Below are positions 22,580 through 35,654 of a stretch of 64,000 nt of DNA, piece after piece. The notes under the pieces are model-generated. The model had not been told where the DNA came from. It did no database searches and worked only from the letters and a program-made list of their open reading frames with translations. Every line of letters begins with the position of its first letter. Position 1 is the stretch's first letter. The DNA lies in contig WNNJ02002309.1 in assembly GCA_012934845.2 (NCBI GenBank), positions 1 through 64,000 of the forward strand, read 5' to 3'. Made by a program: the position numbers and the translations under genes. This DNA comes from Pomphorhynchus laevis. Its lineage: Eukaryota > Acanthocephala > Palaeacanthocephala > Echinorhynchida > Pomphorhynchidae.

Positions 22580-24955
22580 CTATACAGTCTGATCATTGAC
22601 GGGATCAGGCCCCACTAGCAAACGCCAACGTGTCACCTTGATATCGAGCCACCTAGGGTTTGCCAGACTCCTGATGTCCCAATCACGGGAAACGATGGTC
22701 AGTAGTCTGGACATTAGGGAAACGTCCTCTTGAAAAGAAGACAATTTCTGAGATAGTCTAGTTTCACCAAAGGCCCATCTGATCTTTATCTCCAAATGCC
22801 AGATGCTTTGCCCATTTCAGAGCACAGCTTGCTCTCTTGAAGACTCTTGAATATATTCAAGTCAAATCCAGAAGTCAAGTTCACCGAGATGGTGAAACCC
22901 AGATATTTTATACGATGTGTAAAACATAGGAAGATGTTGATTAGTCATATAGGAGGATAGTGATAATATTGTCGATCTCTTTAACTTTTATATTGTTGCA
23001 TGAGTACAATGAAAAATAACCAACCGCGTTTTAAAAGGATTAATAAGGAGGTTGGACGGGGTTAGCTGGACTTTTAGTCTTAAAAATAAAAGGCTGATTT
23101 TTGTGACATCTTTACAGATGCATCCTAAAAATAGGGCAGTGATATCATAAACATATACCACCAGATGTTAATCGTGCATAAGTTTCAGAAGAATAATGGA
23201 GTTGCTAAGTACAATATAAGAGAGAGGAGAACCTTGAGGAACATGAGTAATTGGGTAGAACTATCGCTCATCAGGGTCATTGTCATAATATAAACGCTTT
23301 GTATACAACATTATTTCCATTCTGTTATGAATTCTTTCAGGCAGTCAGAAAGATCTAAGAGAAGAGATAACAGAGGAAATAAGAATATGGTCAAGTGCAG
23401 CCGAAGTCAAGAAAAACAGCTACAGCCACTGATGACTATTTCCATGACAAAACTAATGCACATCATCACTGCTATATGTACTGATTGTCCACTGACGTAT
23501 CTTTGAAAGCTGGATGAAATCAAATTTCGCCTAACCAAATGATCGCAGATTTTTTAAGTAAAATTTGTTTCATAGATAGAGATGATGGCGTTTTGAATCG
23601 ATATAAACCGCAGATCTTTATGACATGTTACAACAAATTTTCTTTATAAAAATATTCTTCTTGCGATGTTAATTCCAACAAAATCGAACGGGGAGGCTGA
23701 CACAATTGTTATGGTGATCTCATTTTTATGACTATGTCAAAAGCTTACTGACACGATTTGTTATTGGCAAATGGAATTTAGAGAGCCTTAGTGAAGGATT
23801 CCAGGATACAGGGTATCTGTCATAAATAAATTCCACTCCTGAAACTACGTCAATGAAATGTTGGTTGCGAATTGGGAGTGGCTCCATAATTATGTAGGGA
23901 AATCAACTCGTCTAAAACTATGCCCAGACCTAGGAAGACTGTGAAGGTTTAAGAAGAGCAATACATACACTATCCAGCTCAGTTAGAGTCTCTAAAGATA
24001 ATTCCAATATTCTTACAAGATAAGCTATCTGAAAGAGTCGGAAAGTTCGAGAAGATCTTTAGATCCAAGGTTTTAGCAAGGATATTGAGTTTTGTCGGAT
24101 GATATTGAAATTGCGACCTTTATAGGTTGTTGATGAAATTCCAGTAGATTGATGGCATAAGTAGGAATTTAATCTGGCCATATTTGCATTACTTACCACC
24201 GGAAAGAGTCCGATAGCCGCCAGGAAGAAGGCCACTATGATTAGATCAAAATAGTATCTTCGCAGTAAATTATCTTCTAACCACCATCGAAGTTGGTCGT
24301 GCGAAGTGGAACATTGTTGACTTGACTGTTTAATACAGAAAGATTTAAACTACCACTTTTGATGAAAAAGTAGAATGCCGAGGAGAGAGTTGGTTGTTGT
24401 ACAATAAAAGGTAGGGAAGGTGGTATATGAATAAAGTAAGTGTCCCTTGCTTTGCGAAGTGCGACTCTGATCCAGCGATCAGTTCTAACGTTGAAGTCAT
24501 CAAGTGTTATGTCATAACTACTACCAACTATTCGGTCCAAAAGGTGTCAATTTTTGTGTATATCCCCTGATTGAATATAGATATTGGATATACTGATTCG
24601 TTTACAGTCGTTACATAGTGTTGCAACTAAAGAAGTCAGGGCATGACATTATAAGTTTACTAGAGGTGAAGACTTTCGTGAGCATTTAACTTTGATTACA
24701 ATACCTTGAAAGGAAGGGTAGTGGGGTGAGGTTATATACGGAGTATAGAAGTTATTGATGTGATGTAGTATAAATCGTGTAATCTCCTGGGGGGTCTGGG
24801 TCAATTTAATTACTTTAAGGACAATGATATTGATGTTATGTAGTATAAATCGTGTAATCTCCTGGGATGTCTGGGCCAATTTAATTACTTGAAGGACAGT
24901 GATGACATCAACTTGACTAGGCATAATATGGAGGGCAGAAGCACCTCCCAAATTC
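22580..24955 (-). mobile_element. Family D LINE, endonuclease to 3' end (copy D3)
   Basis: Minus strand: ORF1-side segment with a duplicated peptide (24649-24951), endonuclease with LLDRIVGSSYDITLDDFNVR near 24480-24540 (GDFN changed to DDFN), RT remnants around 23100-23500 (LFLRLKVQLTPSNLLINPF, the post-palm region), and the C-terminal tail at 22580-22800 (RLLTIVSRDWDIRSLANPRW). It has several frame breaks. It is uninterrupted at the place where D2 holds the PLE insertion (near 24430), so it serves as a reference for the empty site. Confidence 0.7.
24764..24912. repeat. 75-bp tandem duplication, in frame within LINE D3
   Basis: TAGTATAAATCGTGTAATCT starts at 24766 and 24841. On the minus strand the two units encode VIKLAQTSQEITRFILHNIN and VIKLTQTPQEITRFILHHIN, so the duplication is a multiple of three and the reading frame is kept. 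Confidence 0.8.
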
Positions 24956-27160
24956 TACTGAAGGATGCTCAATGAAAAAGGGTATCGACTACTTTCTATT
25001 ATGTTTGCTCACAGCCAACATATAGCCAACAACGTCTTTGTAAATGAGATTCGAAATACTTCCATAAATATCCTTCCAGTGTGGTATATAATTATGTTTG
25101 GGCGTGGTTTAATGATGGGTCTTACGAGACGGTTATAATACTCCACAAGTTTAAATTGACATTATTTAATTTATTTTTACCTCCACTAAATCGACATTTT
25201 TTATTAGTGACAGATCTATTATTGTCAGAATTTTAAGCCATAGTCATCAAAGCGCTTGTTGCAAGCCAAATTATTCAAAAACTCTTCTTTCACTACTTTC
25301 CTTTCCATAAATTTGCTTGCATTTTGGATGGTTTTTGATTGCTTTGACGCACCGACATGCCACCTAAACTCAAGCAATTTTGTAGCCATGTATAATGTTT
25401 TTATAAAATATAACTACATCATCTAGATATAACGATTCATCAATTCATCGTTTGTTTTTATTTAACTCCTTATTTGAATACATCATAATAAAATATATGT
25501 GATGTAATTGAATTCAAATTGATTGAGTAACCATATTATTTGACATTGAATTCCAATGTAAAATAATATTTCAATCTAAATTTTTGCTTTGGTTAATTTT
25601 TACGATGATGTAGGCAGGAGTCGACGAAATGTAAACAAATTTCCTTTTGATTTTTGATCGCTGCATAACTATTTAATAGCAAAAGATTAAATGAACGTAT
25701 CCTTTGCAACATATCCTTGCAAAAAAGTTTGCGTGCTTATCTATGACTTCTTAAAAATTAAATTTTGATTAATTTAAAAATTCAATCATGACATCAAAAT
25801 AAAATTTTGCCAAATTTTATTTTTTTCTATACATATTTTACAAATAACTGTAAATAAATTGAGTAACTTCGTAACGATGCATTTAGTATTGATTTATTGC
25901 AAATTCTACGATAATAGCGATGATTTATTACTTTTTATTTGCAATAACATTTTCCATGAATAAAATTTGCAGTAATTTCTGTTTGAAATATTTTCAAGTT
26001 TAATTTAAATATGTTATTAATCTTTTATATTATCATAGACATGAACTATTACTTGAGCATGCGCTCTTTCTATTGCCATCTCTCTAAGCACAATCAAAGC
26101 CATAAGGTCGCGTTGTCGAAAGACGTAGTAGAGGCACTCGATGATAAAGCGGGTTCACTCTTCATTAATATGAATGCTTTTATATTTTAATTTCAAATTG
26201 ACTTGTGTAATTCGGATAATTTTGTAGATAACAGCTGTTTGAAAAAATTATATTTACATTAATGTAATTTATATATTTATTATGAATTAGAGAGATAAAT
26301 TAATCAATTTGCATTTATGAGAAATTTAAAGTAAAATATTAAAAATAAATTTAAAATATTGTAATTAATTATAAATTAAAATTAATTTTTGCAATGTATT
26401 TTAGAATTATTTTTAAAGATTTTATTTATTTTTGAATTGATGATTTTTAAATCATCCATTTCCTCTAATTTAGTAAATGTTAATTTATCGGAACAAAATA
26501 AAATCAAAGACCAAAGGATTATTCAATATTTCAATGGCAACTGCCATCATCAGGAAAAGGAAATTTTTACAATTTTAAAAATTTTCTTTTTCTGTAAAAA
26601 ATTATTTTCCTTAGATTTTTTCTCTAGAATTACTTTTAAATACTTTTATGGTGTATTTTTAAAAAGTACTATGCATGTAGACTTCGATTTGCATATTTTA
26701 CGATTCAAACCCGATCTTATTTCATAAGTACTTATTTCATAAATTCATAAGTCTAATTAAACCAGATATCAATGTTCAAATGATAAATTCCACAGATTAT
26801 ATTCACAAAAGTCTTCAGTCAAGCTTTTACTTTTAAATGCTTAATCGTCATCTTATTATATATATAATTTTATTTAATTATTTTATTTAATTATTTTTAT
26901 CTTATCTTTTATTTTCCCCGTTTTTAAAAAAGAAAGAAATTTCTCCATATATTTTTTCTTTTTTGTAGTCAATTTTAATAGAAAACCTAAATATTTTTAA
27001 CCTCTAATTTTTTTCATTTAATATTTTTTAATTACTTTTTATATTCTTTACCGCTTTACTTCGCTGATAACTTCAGTGAAATTTAATATCTAAACTGTTT
27101 GTTTTTATGCTTAATTTCCATTACAATCTCGAATACATTTAAGAATACGCTACTACCATT
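24956..27160. other. AT-rich stretch without a recognisable gene
   Basis: 24960-25160 may be a 5' extension of LINE D3. Beyond it the DNA is very AT-rich. The 112-codon ORF at 26389-26727 is Phe/Ile/Leu-rich, as expected from AT-rich DNA, and shows no motif. No repeat shared with other parts of the window was seen in 25200-27150. Confidence 0.5.
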
Positions 27161-27164
27161 TGAA

Positions 27165-28305
27165 ATCAAATCAGCTAACTGAGTCTACGTATTTAATATA
27201 ATTATAAAATAAACAAAACATAATAATGCTAAATCAAAATTTAATAATTAAATAATAAAATAAATAATTGTTTTTAGATTTTTTATAATTTAAATCAAGT
27301 TAAAATAAACAATTGAAATTTAAAATAAACGTCATTTTATGATAAAAATGGTGCTCTTATACATTTCTTATATATGCTTAGCGACCATAATTTTGAGGAA
27401 ATTAAAAAGCAGCGATGTATACCATAATTATCGGAATCCATTTGAACTGATTCATTAGCTCGTCATGTGCACATTTTATCAGATTGATAACTCTATTAGC
27501 TTCGTTATTGCCAGTTCCTTGTGATTAAAATAATAATTTTTTATATGTTTTTTTATAATTTTTTAATAGTTTTTCATATGTTTACATTAAAACAATACAA
27601 TGCATTATCAAATCAGCTAACTGATTCTACGTATTTAATATAATTATAAAATAAACAAAACATAATAATGCTAAATCAAAATTTAATAATTAAAACTTAA
27701 AATTAATAATTGTTTTTAGATTTTCTAAAATCTAAAATATCTTTTAACTCTGAGGAGTGAAAAGGGTAAAGAATCAAATCATCTAACTGAGTCTACGTAT
27801 TGTATATAATTATAAAATAAACAATACGTAATAATGCTAAATCAAAATTTAATAATTAAATAATGAAATAAATAATTGTTTTTAGATTTTCTATAATTTA
27901 AATCAAGTTAAAATAAAAAATTGAAATTAAAATAAAAGTCATTTTTATGAATTGACTAATAAATAACAGACGTTGTATCAGAATAAGAATTAGAGGTCAT
28001 CAGGAGGAACTGCTATGCTATCAGGTTTCGGCCCCTAACTCCTCAACCCAACATAGCAGCGGGGCCAAATACATGCTAATGATGTATTTCCTCTGATAAA
28101 ACTATCTAGTATCTTATTCTTATACAAAGCATATTATTTATTATCCATCCATTAAAAATTTTTTAAGTCATTTTTATGAATTGACTAATAAATAATATAC
28201 GATGTATTCAAAAAAGGAATAGGGGATATCAAGAGGAACTGATATGCTATCAGGTTTCGGCCCCAAACTCCTCTACCCAACATAGCAGCGGGGCCAAGAA
28301 AAGGT
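27165..28305 (-). mobile_element. Cluster of solo 3' ends of the Naiad-type PLE
   Basis: At least four partial copies of the PLE1 3' UTR on the minus strand: 27172-27345, 27604-27735, 27772-28160 and 28165-28300. Three start at the same terminus (AATCAGCTAACTGA followed by G/TTCTACG). The third reaches past the ribozyme-like region; the fourth begins internally. On the minus strand copy three has a GUU cleavage site, GAGGAG, GAAACC, TTCCTC and CTGATGACC. In the fourth copy the CUGAUGA box is changed. No coding part is attached, so these are solo tails, perhaps from strongly 5'-truncated insertions. Confidence 0.75.
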
Positions 28306-31300
28306 TGCTAGTTTTTATCTAAACACTAAAAGCCATTTTCTCGTTTCTACGCGTTTGCGCATCGTTAAATCTTACTGTATTAATTATTATATAACTTTTA
28401 ACGTATAGATGAATAAATAATTAGTGTGATAATTCCCAAAGGTAGTTTCCTTTAACTTTTGATTTATTTTTCAACTTGACTTCTTGCTTGATATATAAAA
28501 TCTAGTTGAAAAGTTGTAAGTGCATGTATTACTATGACAATTCGCTTATATTATTAGTTTTTGCAAATTAAATCATAATTTTCCTGATGTATAGAAAATT
28601 AAAATTCCGGTATATTTTATTATTTTTAAGTTAACAGTCATATTTAATATTAAATTATGCATTTAATTTTCAATTATTCTTGTTGTTTTTAACTGCTATT
28701 GCCACTAAAATGTAATACTTTAAAGTGAAATCCAAAAATAAATTAATAAATTTTCAAATTAATAAAAATAAATTAATTGACATTTTAATTGTCGTAGTTG
28801 ATTTTTGTCTGTAAGCTTGACAATTATTCTTAGGATAAAAATAATTGTCTTGAGGATACAACAGTAAGATATCTAAATGACTCTAATACGCACACAATTA
28901 GCCAAGAAAGGGTACAATGCTCAATTTGTTGCAGCCTCTTCGTCGCTAACTCTTCCGGAATGGTACGAAAACATAGTCCAATGCCATGTTGTCGCGGTTC
29001 TGGATTTCCGCCTACTAATGATCCAAACTTCTTTTAAAAGCAAATACATTCCGCAAATTTTAAATGTTCTTAACAAATATGCTTTGTTTGGGTATAGCAA
29101 ACAAATAAATGAGTAACAAATAGATTATTAAATCCCATCCAATTATTTTAATTTAACCCGAAATATACAGAAGATACCAACAACTTGTTTGCTTTTATTT
29201 GCTTTTAATATTCATAAAATAACTTTCTTCAAATAAAAATAATTATCTAATAAATAAATAATATTTATTATAATATAATTAATTAATATTAAATATATTA
29301 ATTATATTAATATTAATAATATAAATAATTATTTCAATAACTATAAATGTTATTTTAGCTTCAACTTAAGTACTTATTCATCATTCTAACTTATATCAAT
29401 CAAGTGAACAACTATCCATTAATTGATTAAATTATCATAATATAATATTTAACATGTTTAATACATAAACAATATTTAAATTTATTAAACTGTGGCTTTA
29501 ATAAGGTAATATCAATCAGCAATATTGATTTGATAGTTTTGATTATTTTGTCGGAATCTTGAGAAACGACTTTTTATTGACTTTTAAAACTTTAGCTCTT
29601 TAGTTAAAAAACTAATGTCGCTTAAAGGGGTTTAGATGTTATAATTTAAACTTTTTTAATCTGAATTAAAAATAACTTTTAAATAACTATTTAGAATGTG
29701 GTTAAAACCACAGCTTATTGCTTTAAACTGTAGATTTAACTTGTCATTTAACAATACACAAGAAATCTTTACTTAAATTTAAAGAAAATTTTCCATTTGC
29801 CGAATTTTATATAATTAATACGAATATTGTCAGTGTTTGTATTAATATAATTTATTAAAACAATTTATTATCAACATATTAAACTTTACTTTTAAATTGA
29901 GTATTTAAATTTTTTAACTCTAAAATTCTTGCTTTACATCATCGGGAAAGTTCTTTCTGTTAATATTTTTTAACATCCATTATCGTCTTTATTAGCGAAA
30001 AACGCTATATGTAGTACATTCCCCATCAGTATAAAACAATTTGCCTAAAAAACCTATTAATTTTAATATTATTTTTAATATTAAAAAATTATTAAATTGT
30101 TAAAAATTAATTAACTTAATTATTAAAATTTACAATTAAATTCATCGAATAGTTAAATATGTATGAAATACAAACTCCTTTAATTACAAATTATGTGATA
30201 GTTAAAAGCAAATTCGTAATCACAGACGATTAAAATGACAGGATATAAATCGAATTGGAGTTTAACCGAATTCTTTGACTGTAATTTGCTCAAAAATGAT
30301 TTCTTAAGTTGAAAGCTCGTGTGAATAAATATTGTTATATTTTGATTTAAAAATTAACATCAGTTTTACCTGATAAATTTATTATAAATTTTAGCAAGTT
30401 GCGAGCCAACTTATAAAATATTCTAAATTAAAAGTTAAAACATTAAAATTTTCGGAATCATTTGTAATTTAACGGTAATAAACTTTCGTTTATCATTAAA
30501 TTCTTTTGTATTACCCTGTAAATAATAGACTGAGCATGAAGGTAATTATTAAGATAAAACTTATTAGTTAGAAAACAAGCTATTTTATCAAACGTCGCTA
30601 AAATGATGACGATGAAAACGTTTCTGCTTGTAAGACAGTCAATTTTAGATTAATCTCTAACTTTCAGAGTATCGAATAAACAGAACGTATCAACACTCAG
30701 CTGCTTATTATCTCAAAAATAACAAGTATCGATTTTACGATTTTGGGGCTGTTTGAATATTTTGTTAAATATACGAATCAAAGCAAATAGAAATAACAAA
30801 AATTTGTGCGAGGATGTCATGCTAAATCCCGTAGAATTAAAAATTGTACTGATGACTCTGCGCATATTCTGTAATGGATGATGTAAGTCACTTCTACAAC
30901 AGGTATTTTATAATATTCTGTAATCAGCTATGTTGCTATCATCGTTATATTTTACGCTCTTGTTACCAGATCAGTAAATTTAATGCGTACTCGAAACAGT
31001 TAAGGGAAAAGATAATCAAGATTTAATTTTCGTCACACAGATCTACTGAATTTGAATATTTATAATTAAAATTTTGTACCAACATTGATTGAACTAATCA
31101 CGATCGACGCGTTGAAACCTAAACATTTATTATTTTTGATTTTGGTATCCTTACAGATGACATATTCACAGTACCGATTAGATGTTATTTGGATGGATAA
31201 CCGCGTCAGATTGTATCGAAAAACTTCGATCCCCTGTGATGACTTTTATTAAAGGTGCCCCATGATAATTCCTTTTGTACATTCGTTCTTAATAAGCTTG

Positions 31301-31828
31301 TAAATTTGCTACAAGAATATTTGAGATTCTTGAAGACAAAACTTAATATCTCAGATGCAATTCATTACATGCTAACATCCTGATATCAAATAAAACGGAT
31401 TATTTGTTGCGAATTGGCTAAGATATGTTCATACACTTACAAACACTACGAAATAAACATTACGCTTCTACAGGCAATGATATTGCGATGCAGATTATCC
31501 AAAATGTAATTCGCAATTTTTGTCTCATCGAAAAATTCGAGCCCTCGATTCATTAATATGATACACATGACTTACCCATACGGGGTCCGCTGAATATTCA
31601 CATAATTTGATAATGAGTCGTTGTTCAATTTATTGATTATTCGAAAATTAGCAACTAATTGTTTTAACAGGTGATCTTGTAATGATCAGTCATCATTACA
31701 AGATTAACGACGTTAATTTTGTAATGATTAATGTTAATAATGCTTTTAGTGAATAACTATGAAGGTGTTTGTTTCGACTTAATTCAAAGTTTGCACAAGA
31801 ACAATTTCTTGGCCAGAAAAAAATAATA
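28306..31828. other. AT-rich stretch without a recognisable gene
   Basis: A 79-codon ORF at 28877-29116 shows no recognised domain and is the only moderately GC-containing reading frame. The rest is AT-rich non-coding DNA with simple TAAT-type runs (29240-29340). It may be intergenic or intronic. Confidence 0.5.
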
Positions 31829-32130
31829 TTACACAAGATTTTTCCTGTAAACCACAGGTCCGGGTGCCGGGTCGTGGAGGCGGTGTAAGAACCAAACTAC
31901 TCCGGACATCGTGATCCTGCGCGACAGACCACAATTCTCTTTCAGATAGCGCAAGGCGGTCTTTGGCCAGTTTTGAGATTTGATCTCACCAACTGTATCG
32001 AGATTTACCTCAAGGTCTCCTTCCCGAGTACGGCGTGGAAAACCATCCGAGGAAGACAATCCCTAGTACTTCTCAGAACGTGTCCTAGCAACTTCAACTG
32101 ATTTTCTTCGACGTGGAGAAGCAGCAACTT
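31829..32130 (-). mobile_element. RTE-like LINE copy E1, 3' end of ORF2
   Basis: Minus strand encodes LLLLHVEENQLKLLGHVLR then STRDCLPRMVF, matching the (L)RWxGHVLRMPxxRLPRR block near the C-terminus of RTE-type proteins, followed by a degraded WKTAL../WFLHRLHDPAPGP tail. It continues the RT at 33480-35345; the foldback element sits between. Confidence 0.7.
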
Positions 32131-32132
32131 TG

Positions 32133-33415
32133 ATACGTACGTGCTTATTTAACTTTTGACCGAGAATAATCATATTTCGAGATATTTAATTTTTTTGAAA
32201 TTAAAAATTAATAATAAAAATGTATAGTGCATATTACTACCTGAAACGTTAAATACCTCTTCAATAGACAATTGTTCATAACATATCAAAAGTATATCAA
32301 GTAAAAGTTAACAAAAAAATTAGAATAAAAATTGTTTTTTTAGATTAAAACTTTTTTCAAGTTTTTCAAGTAAGGACAAAACGATATTTTCATATTATTC
32401 GAATTATCGAAGTCGAATATACCTAAACTCGAAATTTTAAATCAATTCAACTCCCATATAAAGAGAAATATAATGTTCAATTATGGATTACTAGTTCAAT
32501 TTAAGTTTTCATCATAGAAATGACAAAAATAAATCATTTTGATGAAGTGTTTTAACTTAAATAACTCTTTACTGTCGTCCAAAGGTTTTCCAAAACGATG
32601 CAAATTATTAAGGACCAAACTTCGCATCCACGCATGTTCGCTCAAATAAAGGTTTATTCACCCTTTATTTTTTGCCCTTCCATAAAATGTTTTAAAATGT
32701 TTAAAATGGACGCCATTGAGATTGTATTTGATGTGTATGACATCTTAGAAATGAACGAGATATGTTCCCAATACATCTTATTCACAATTAAAAATAAGAA
32801 AATCTTAGTTCTATGGTAAAATAGAATTATTTTACCATAGAATATGGGAGTTGAAAAAACAGTGTCCATAATTAAAAATTTTGAATGGCGTCAACTAAAA
32901 ATTTCGCGGTGGAAAAGGCACAAAATAAAAAATGAATGTAACTTTATTTGAGCGAATATGCATGGAGGCGAAATTCGCTCCTTAATAGTTTACATTGTTT
33001 TTGAAACCTTTTGAACGACAGCAAAGACTTAATTTTAGTTAAAACATTTCATCAAAATAATTTATTTTTGTTATTGCTATGATGAACACCTAAATTAAAC
33101 TAGTAATCCCTAGTTGAACATTATATTTCTCTTCATATGGGAGTTAAATTGATCAAACATTTTGATAAAATTTGGAGAAAAAAAGTATCTCAAGAAATAA
33201 GTTTTATCATAAGATTTTTTACTAACTTTTACTTGATATACTTTTTATATGTTATGAACAATTGTCTATTGATGAGGCAATTTACGTTTCAGGTCGTAAT
33301 ATGTACTACACATTTTTATTTTTAATTTTTAAATTTTTTTCTAAACAAATTAAATATTACACATCTCGAAATATGATTATCCTCGGTTAAAATCCGAATA
33401 AGCACGTGCGTATAT
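32133..33415. mobile_element. Foldback (long inverted-repeat) element inserted in LINE E1
   Basis: Two imperfect inverted arms of roughly 600 bp each. The outer ends match as CGTACGTGCTTATTT (32136) against GAATAAGCACGTGCG near 33400. Inner landmarks such as ATTGTTCATAACATAT, AAATGACAAAAATAAATCAT and CGCTCAAATAAAGGTT recur in reverse complement on the right arm. The centre is a perfect palindrome, CTATGGTAAAAT-agaatt-ATTTTACCATAG, at 32811-32840. No transposase is encoded; the short ORFs are shadows. The LINE frame resumes on both sides (LGVKS / LLLLHVE), which shows an insertion. A possible short target duplication, AACTTT, lies near 32125 and 33474. This is a foldback-type or MITE-like DNA element, with a hairpin origin possible. 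Confidence 0.75.
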
Positions 33416-33519
33416 TACTAATACCTACCGTTATGCAAAATTTGAGAACAGGAAAAAACGGTGTTTAACTAAACTTTACCCGCGACTTGACTCCGAGTCT
33501 ATCACGGGTGACCAAATTC

Positions 33520-34246
33520 CTAACCTTATCTAAAAGGTTAGGAATTGCCACACCGCGAATGAACCTCATTTCGGTCGCCTGTATCCGAGATCTTATCATT
33601 TCGGTCATAACCCAAAGCTCATGACCATAGGTTAAGATAGAAACGAAGATTTTGTGGTAAACCGAAGGCTTCATCTGAATACTCAACTCCAGCGTAACCA
33701 CGACAGAGCTGAACAAAGTACGCATTGCTGCGTTAGCTGCACAGATCCGCTTCTCAATCTTCCTGATGTTCCTCCCGTCTCTTGAGAACGATACCCCAAG
33801 ATACTTGAAATCGTCCATATCAAAAAGAACATTTCCCCAATCCGGATTGGCATTGACACCTTAATCCAAGACGAACACATAGCTACAGTCTTGGAGGTAC
33901 TAACCTTATCTAAAAGGCTAAGACCGGCCACACCGCGAATGAACCTCATTTCGGTCGCCTGTATCCGAGATCTTATCATTTCGGTCATAACCCAAAGCTC
34001 ATGACCATAGGTTAAGATAGAAACGAAGATTTTGTGGTAAACCGAAGGCTTCATCTGAATACTCAACTCCAGCGTAACCACGACAGAGCTGAACAAAGTA
34101 CGCATTGCTGCGTTAGCTGCACAGATCCGCTTCTCAATCTCCCTGATGTTCCTCCCGTCTCTTGAGAACGATACCCCAAGATACTTGAAATCGTCCATAT
34201 CAAAAAGAACATTTCCCCAATCCGGATTGGCATTGACACCAATCCG
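33520..34246. repeat. 380-bp near-identical tandem duplication within LINE E1
   Basis: The block CACACCGCGAATGAACCTCA ... to ...CCGGATTGGCATTGACACC is present at 33549-33860 and 33929-34242, a period of 380. In roughly 310 aligned bases I see one difference (CTTCCTG against CTCCCTG), plus divergence at the left edge. On the minus strand both units encode the same MDDFKYLGVSF peptide. The near identity suggests a recent event, an assembly artefact being the alternative. Confidence 0.85.
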
Positions 34247-34256
34247 GATTGGGGAA
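34216..34256. repeat. Perfect 16-bp inverted repeat at a rearrangement junction
   Basis: CCCCAATCCGGATTGG, then CATTGACA, then CCAATCCGGATTGGGG. Each arm contains a palindrome of its own (CCAATCCGGATTGG). Directly after it comes AAATGACAAAAATAAATCAT, also found inside the foldback element at 32517. The junction therefore joins LINE sequence to a piece of foldback sequence. Confidence 0.9.
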
Positions 34257-35345
34257 ATGACAAAAATAAATCATTTTGTCATAAGTCATCAGGACGAAAA
34301 GCCAACAAGACAGCATCATCTGCAAAAGGCAGAGATGGTATCCTGATGGAACCTAACTGAAGCCCAAAATTCGTCAGAGCAGCTTATCTCGTAATTTTGT
34401 CCATATGAACAAGGAACAAAGGTGGAGACAAAAGACAACCCTGACGAAGCCCAACACCTACAAGAAATAATTCAGACTTCCTACATAAAACACGAACACA
34501 ACTCATACTTTGTTCATACAGATAAGCCACAACTACTCAAAGATAGTGTAGTACTCCATACTCCCAGTACCTCCAACAACCTCGCTCGCGGAACTCGGTC
34601 GAACGCCTTCTCCAAATCTGCAAAGCACATGTAGACCGGTTGAGCGAACTCCCAAGACCGTTCGAGAATAGTTAAGAGAGCAAAGACCTGATTGGTAGGT
34701 CCACGACCTGGTCGAAAGCCGCAATGTTCCTCTTGCAACTGTCCATCAACTGAAGGCCATATCCTTAACTCGAGAATCCTAGCAAATAGCTTACCAGTTT
34801 GGCTAAAAAGAGTGATGCCCCGATAATTGGAACACACTCTTCGATCACCTTTCTTAAAGATCGGTACCACCACCCCAGTTCGCCACTTACTAGGAACCTT
34901 GCCAGACTTTAATGCAACGTTGAATATCCGTCTTAGCCACTTTATGCCAGCAATGTCGAGAATTTTTAAAGATTCAGGTCGAATTTCGTTTTTCCAGAAG
35001 ACTTATCATTACGAAGCTTTTTAACAACATCAATGACCTCTTCCAAAGATATGAGCTCTTCCGTTGGTTCTAAAGGCACTATGCTTACAAAAGAAGGCAT
35101 ATCCACTGGATTAAGAAGACTCCTAAAATGATATTTCCAACAACCGAGAATTTCTTCAATGTCAGTCAGCATAGACCCTCTTGTCATAGACAGTTTGATG
35201 AGCTTTCTGATTTCCAACACGAAAGTTTTTTATCGTCCTCCAGAACATCTTCGAAGCTGACCTATGATCAAGTTCTAAGTGCGCTCCAAGCACTTAGAAC
35301 TGTTAAACTGGAACTGTTAAACTTAGAACTGTTAAACACTTAGAA

Positions 35346-35654
35346 CTGTGCGCTCCAAGCACGGACGAAACTGTTAAACGTCAAGAATTTAACGACAATA
35401 GACAATGTCATCTTTGACAACATATCTGTTTACTGCAAATTATTGGGATGATAGATGTTTTGTTGTTTTACAAAAGCGCTTATACTGTTATGCAACTGAA
35501 CCGTTTGTAGACGACTTAAAGCTCGAAAAAGGAGTAGTACACAGAAAAGTAGCCACCACACTGCGAACTGCTGAGAACTATCCTGTAATTTCGAGTGATC
35601 TTCGTCTGCACCAGATACACGCCAAATGTATTATTACTTCGGTGATAATAAATA
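35346..35654. other. Short stretch between LINE and minisatellites
   Basis: An 87-codon plus-strand ORF (35405-35668) begins MSSLTTYLFTANYWDDRCFV. No family is recognised. It may be a fragment of an unknown element. Confidence 0.35.

Larger units (their letters stand above)
33480..35345 (-). mobile_element. RTE-like LINE copy E1, reverse transcriptase
   Basis: Minus strand, 5' to 3': LEEVIDVVKKLRNDKSSG (35000-35060), VVPIFKKGDRRVCSNYRGIT (34810-34870), GFRPGRGPTNQVF, motif A CFADLEKAFDRVPRARLLE (about 34560-34625), motif B GVGLRQGCLLSPPLF (34410-34455), motif C LPFADDAVLLAF (34295-34330), then MDDFKYLGVSFSRDGRNI and the thumb. The catalytic Asp pair is intact. This is the RTE-type order. A 380-bp duplication breaks the thumb region, the foldback element breaks the end, and there are several frame changes. 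Confidence 0.8.

Noticed and set aside
26389-26727. 112-codon Phe/Ile/Leu-rich ORF as a membrane protein
   Set aside because: The composition is what very AT-rich DNA gives by chance; no conserved pattern or context supports a gene.
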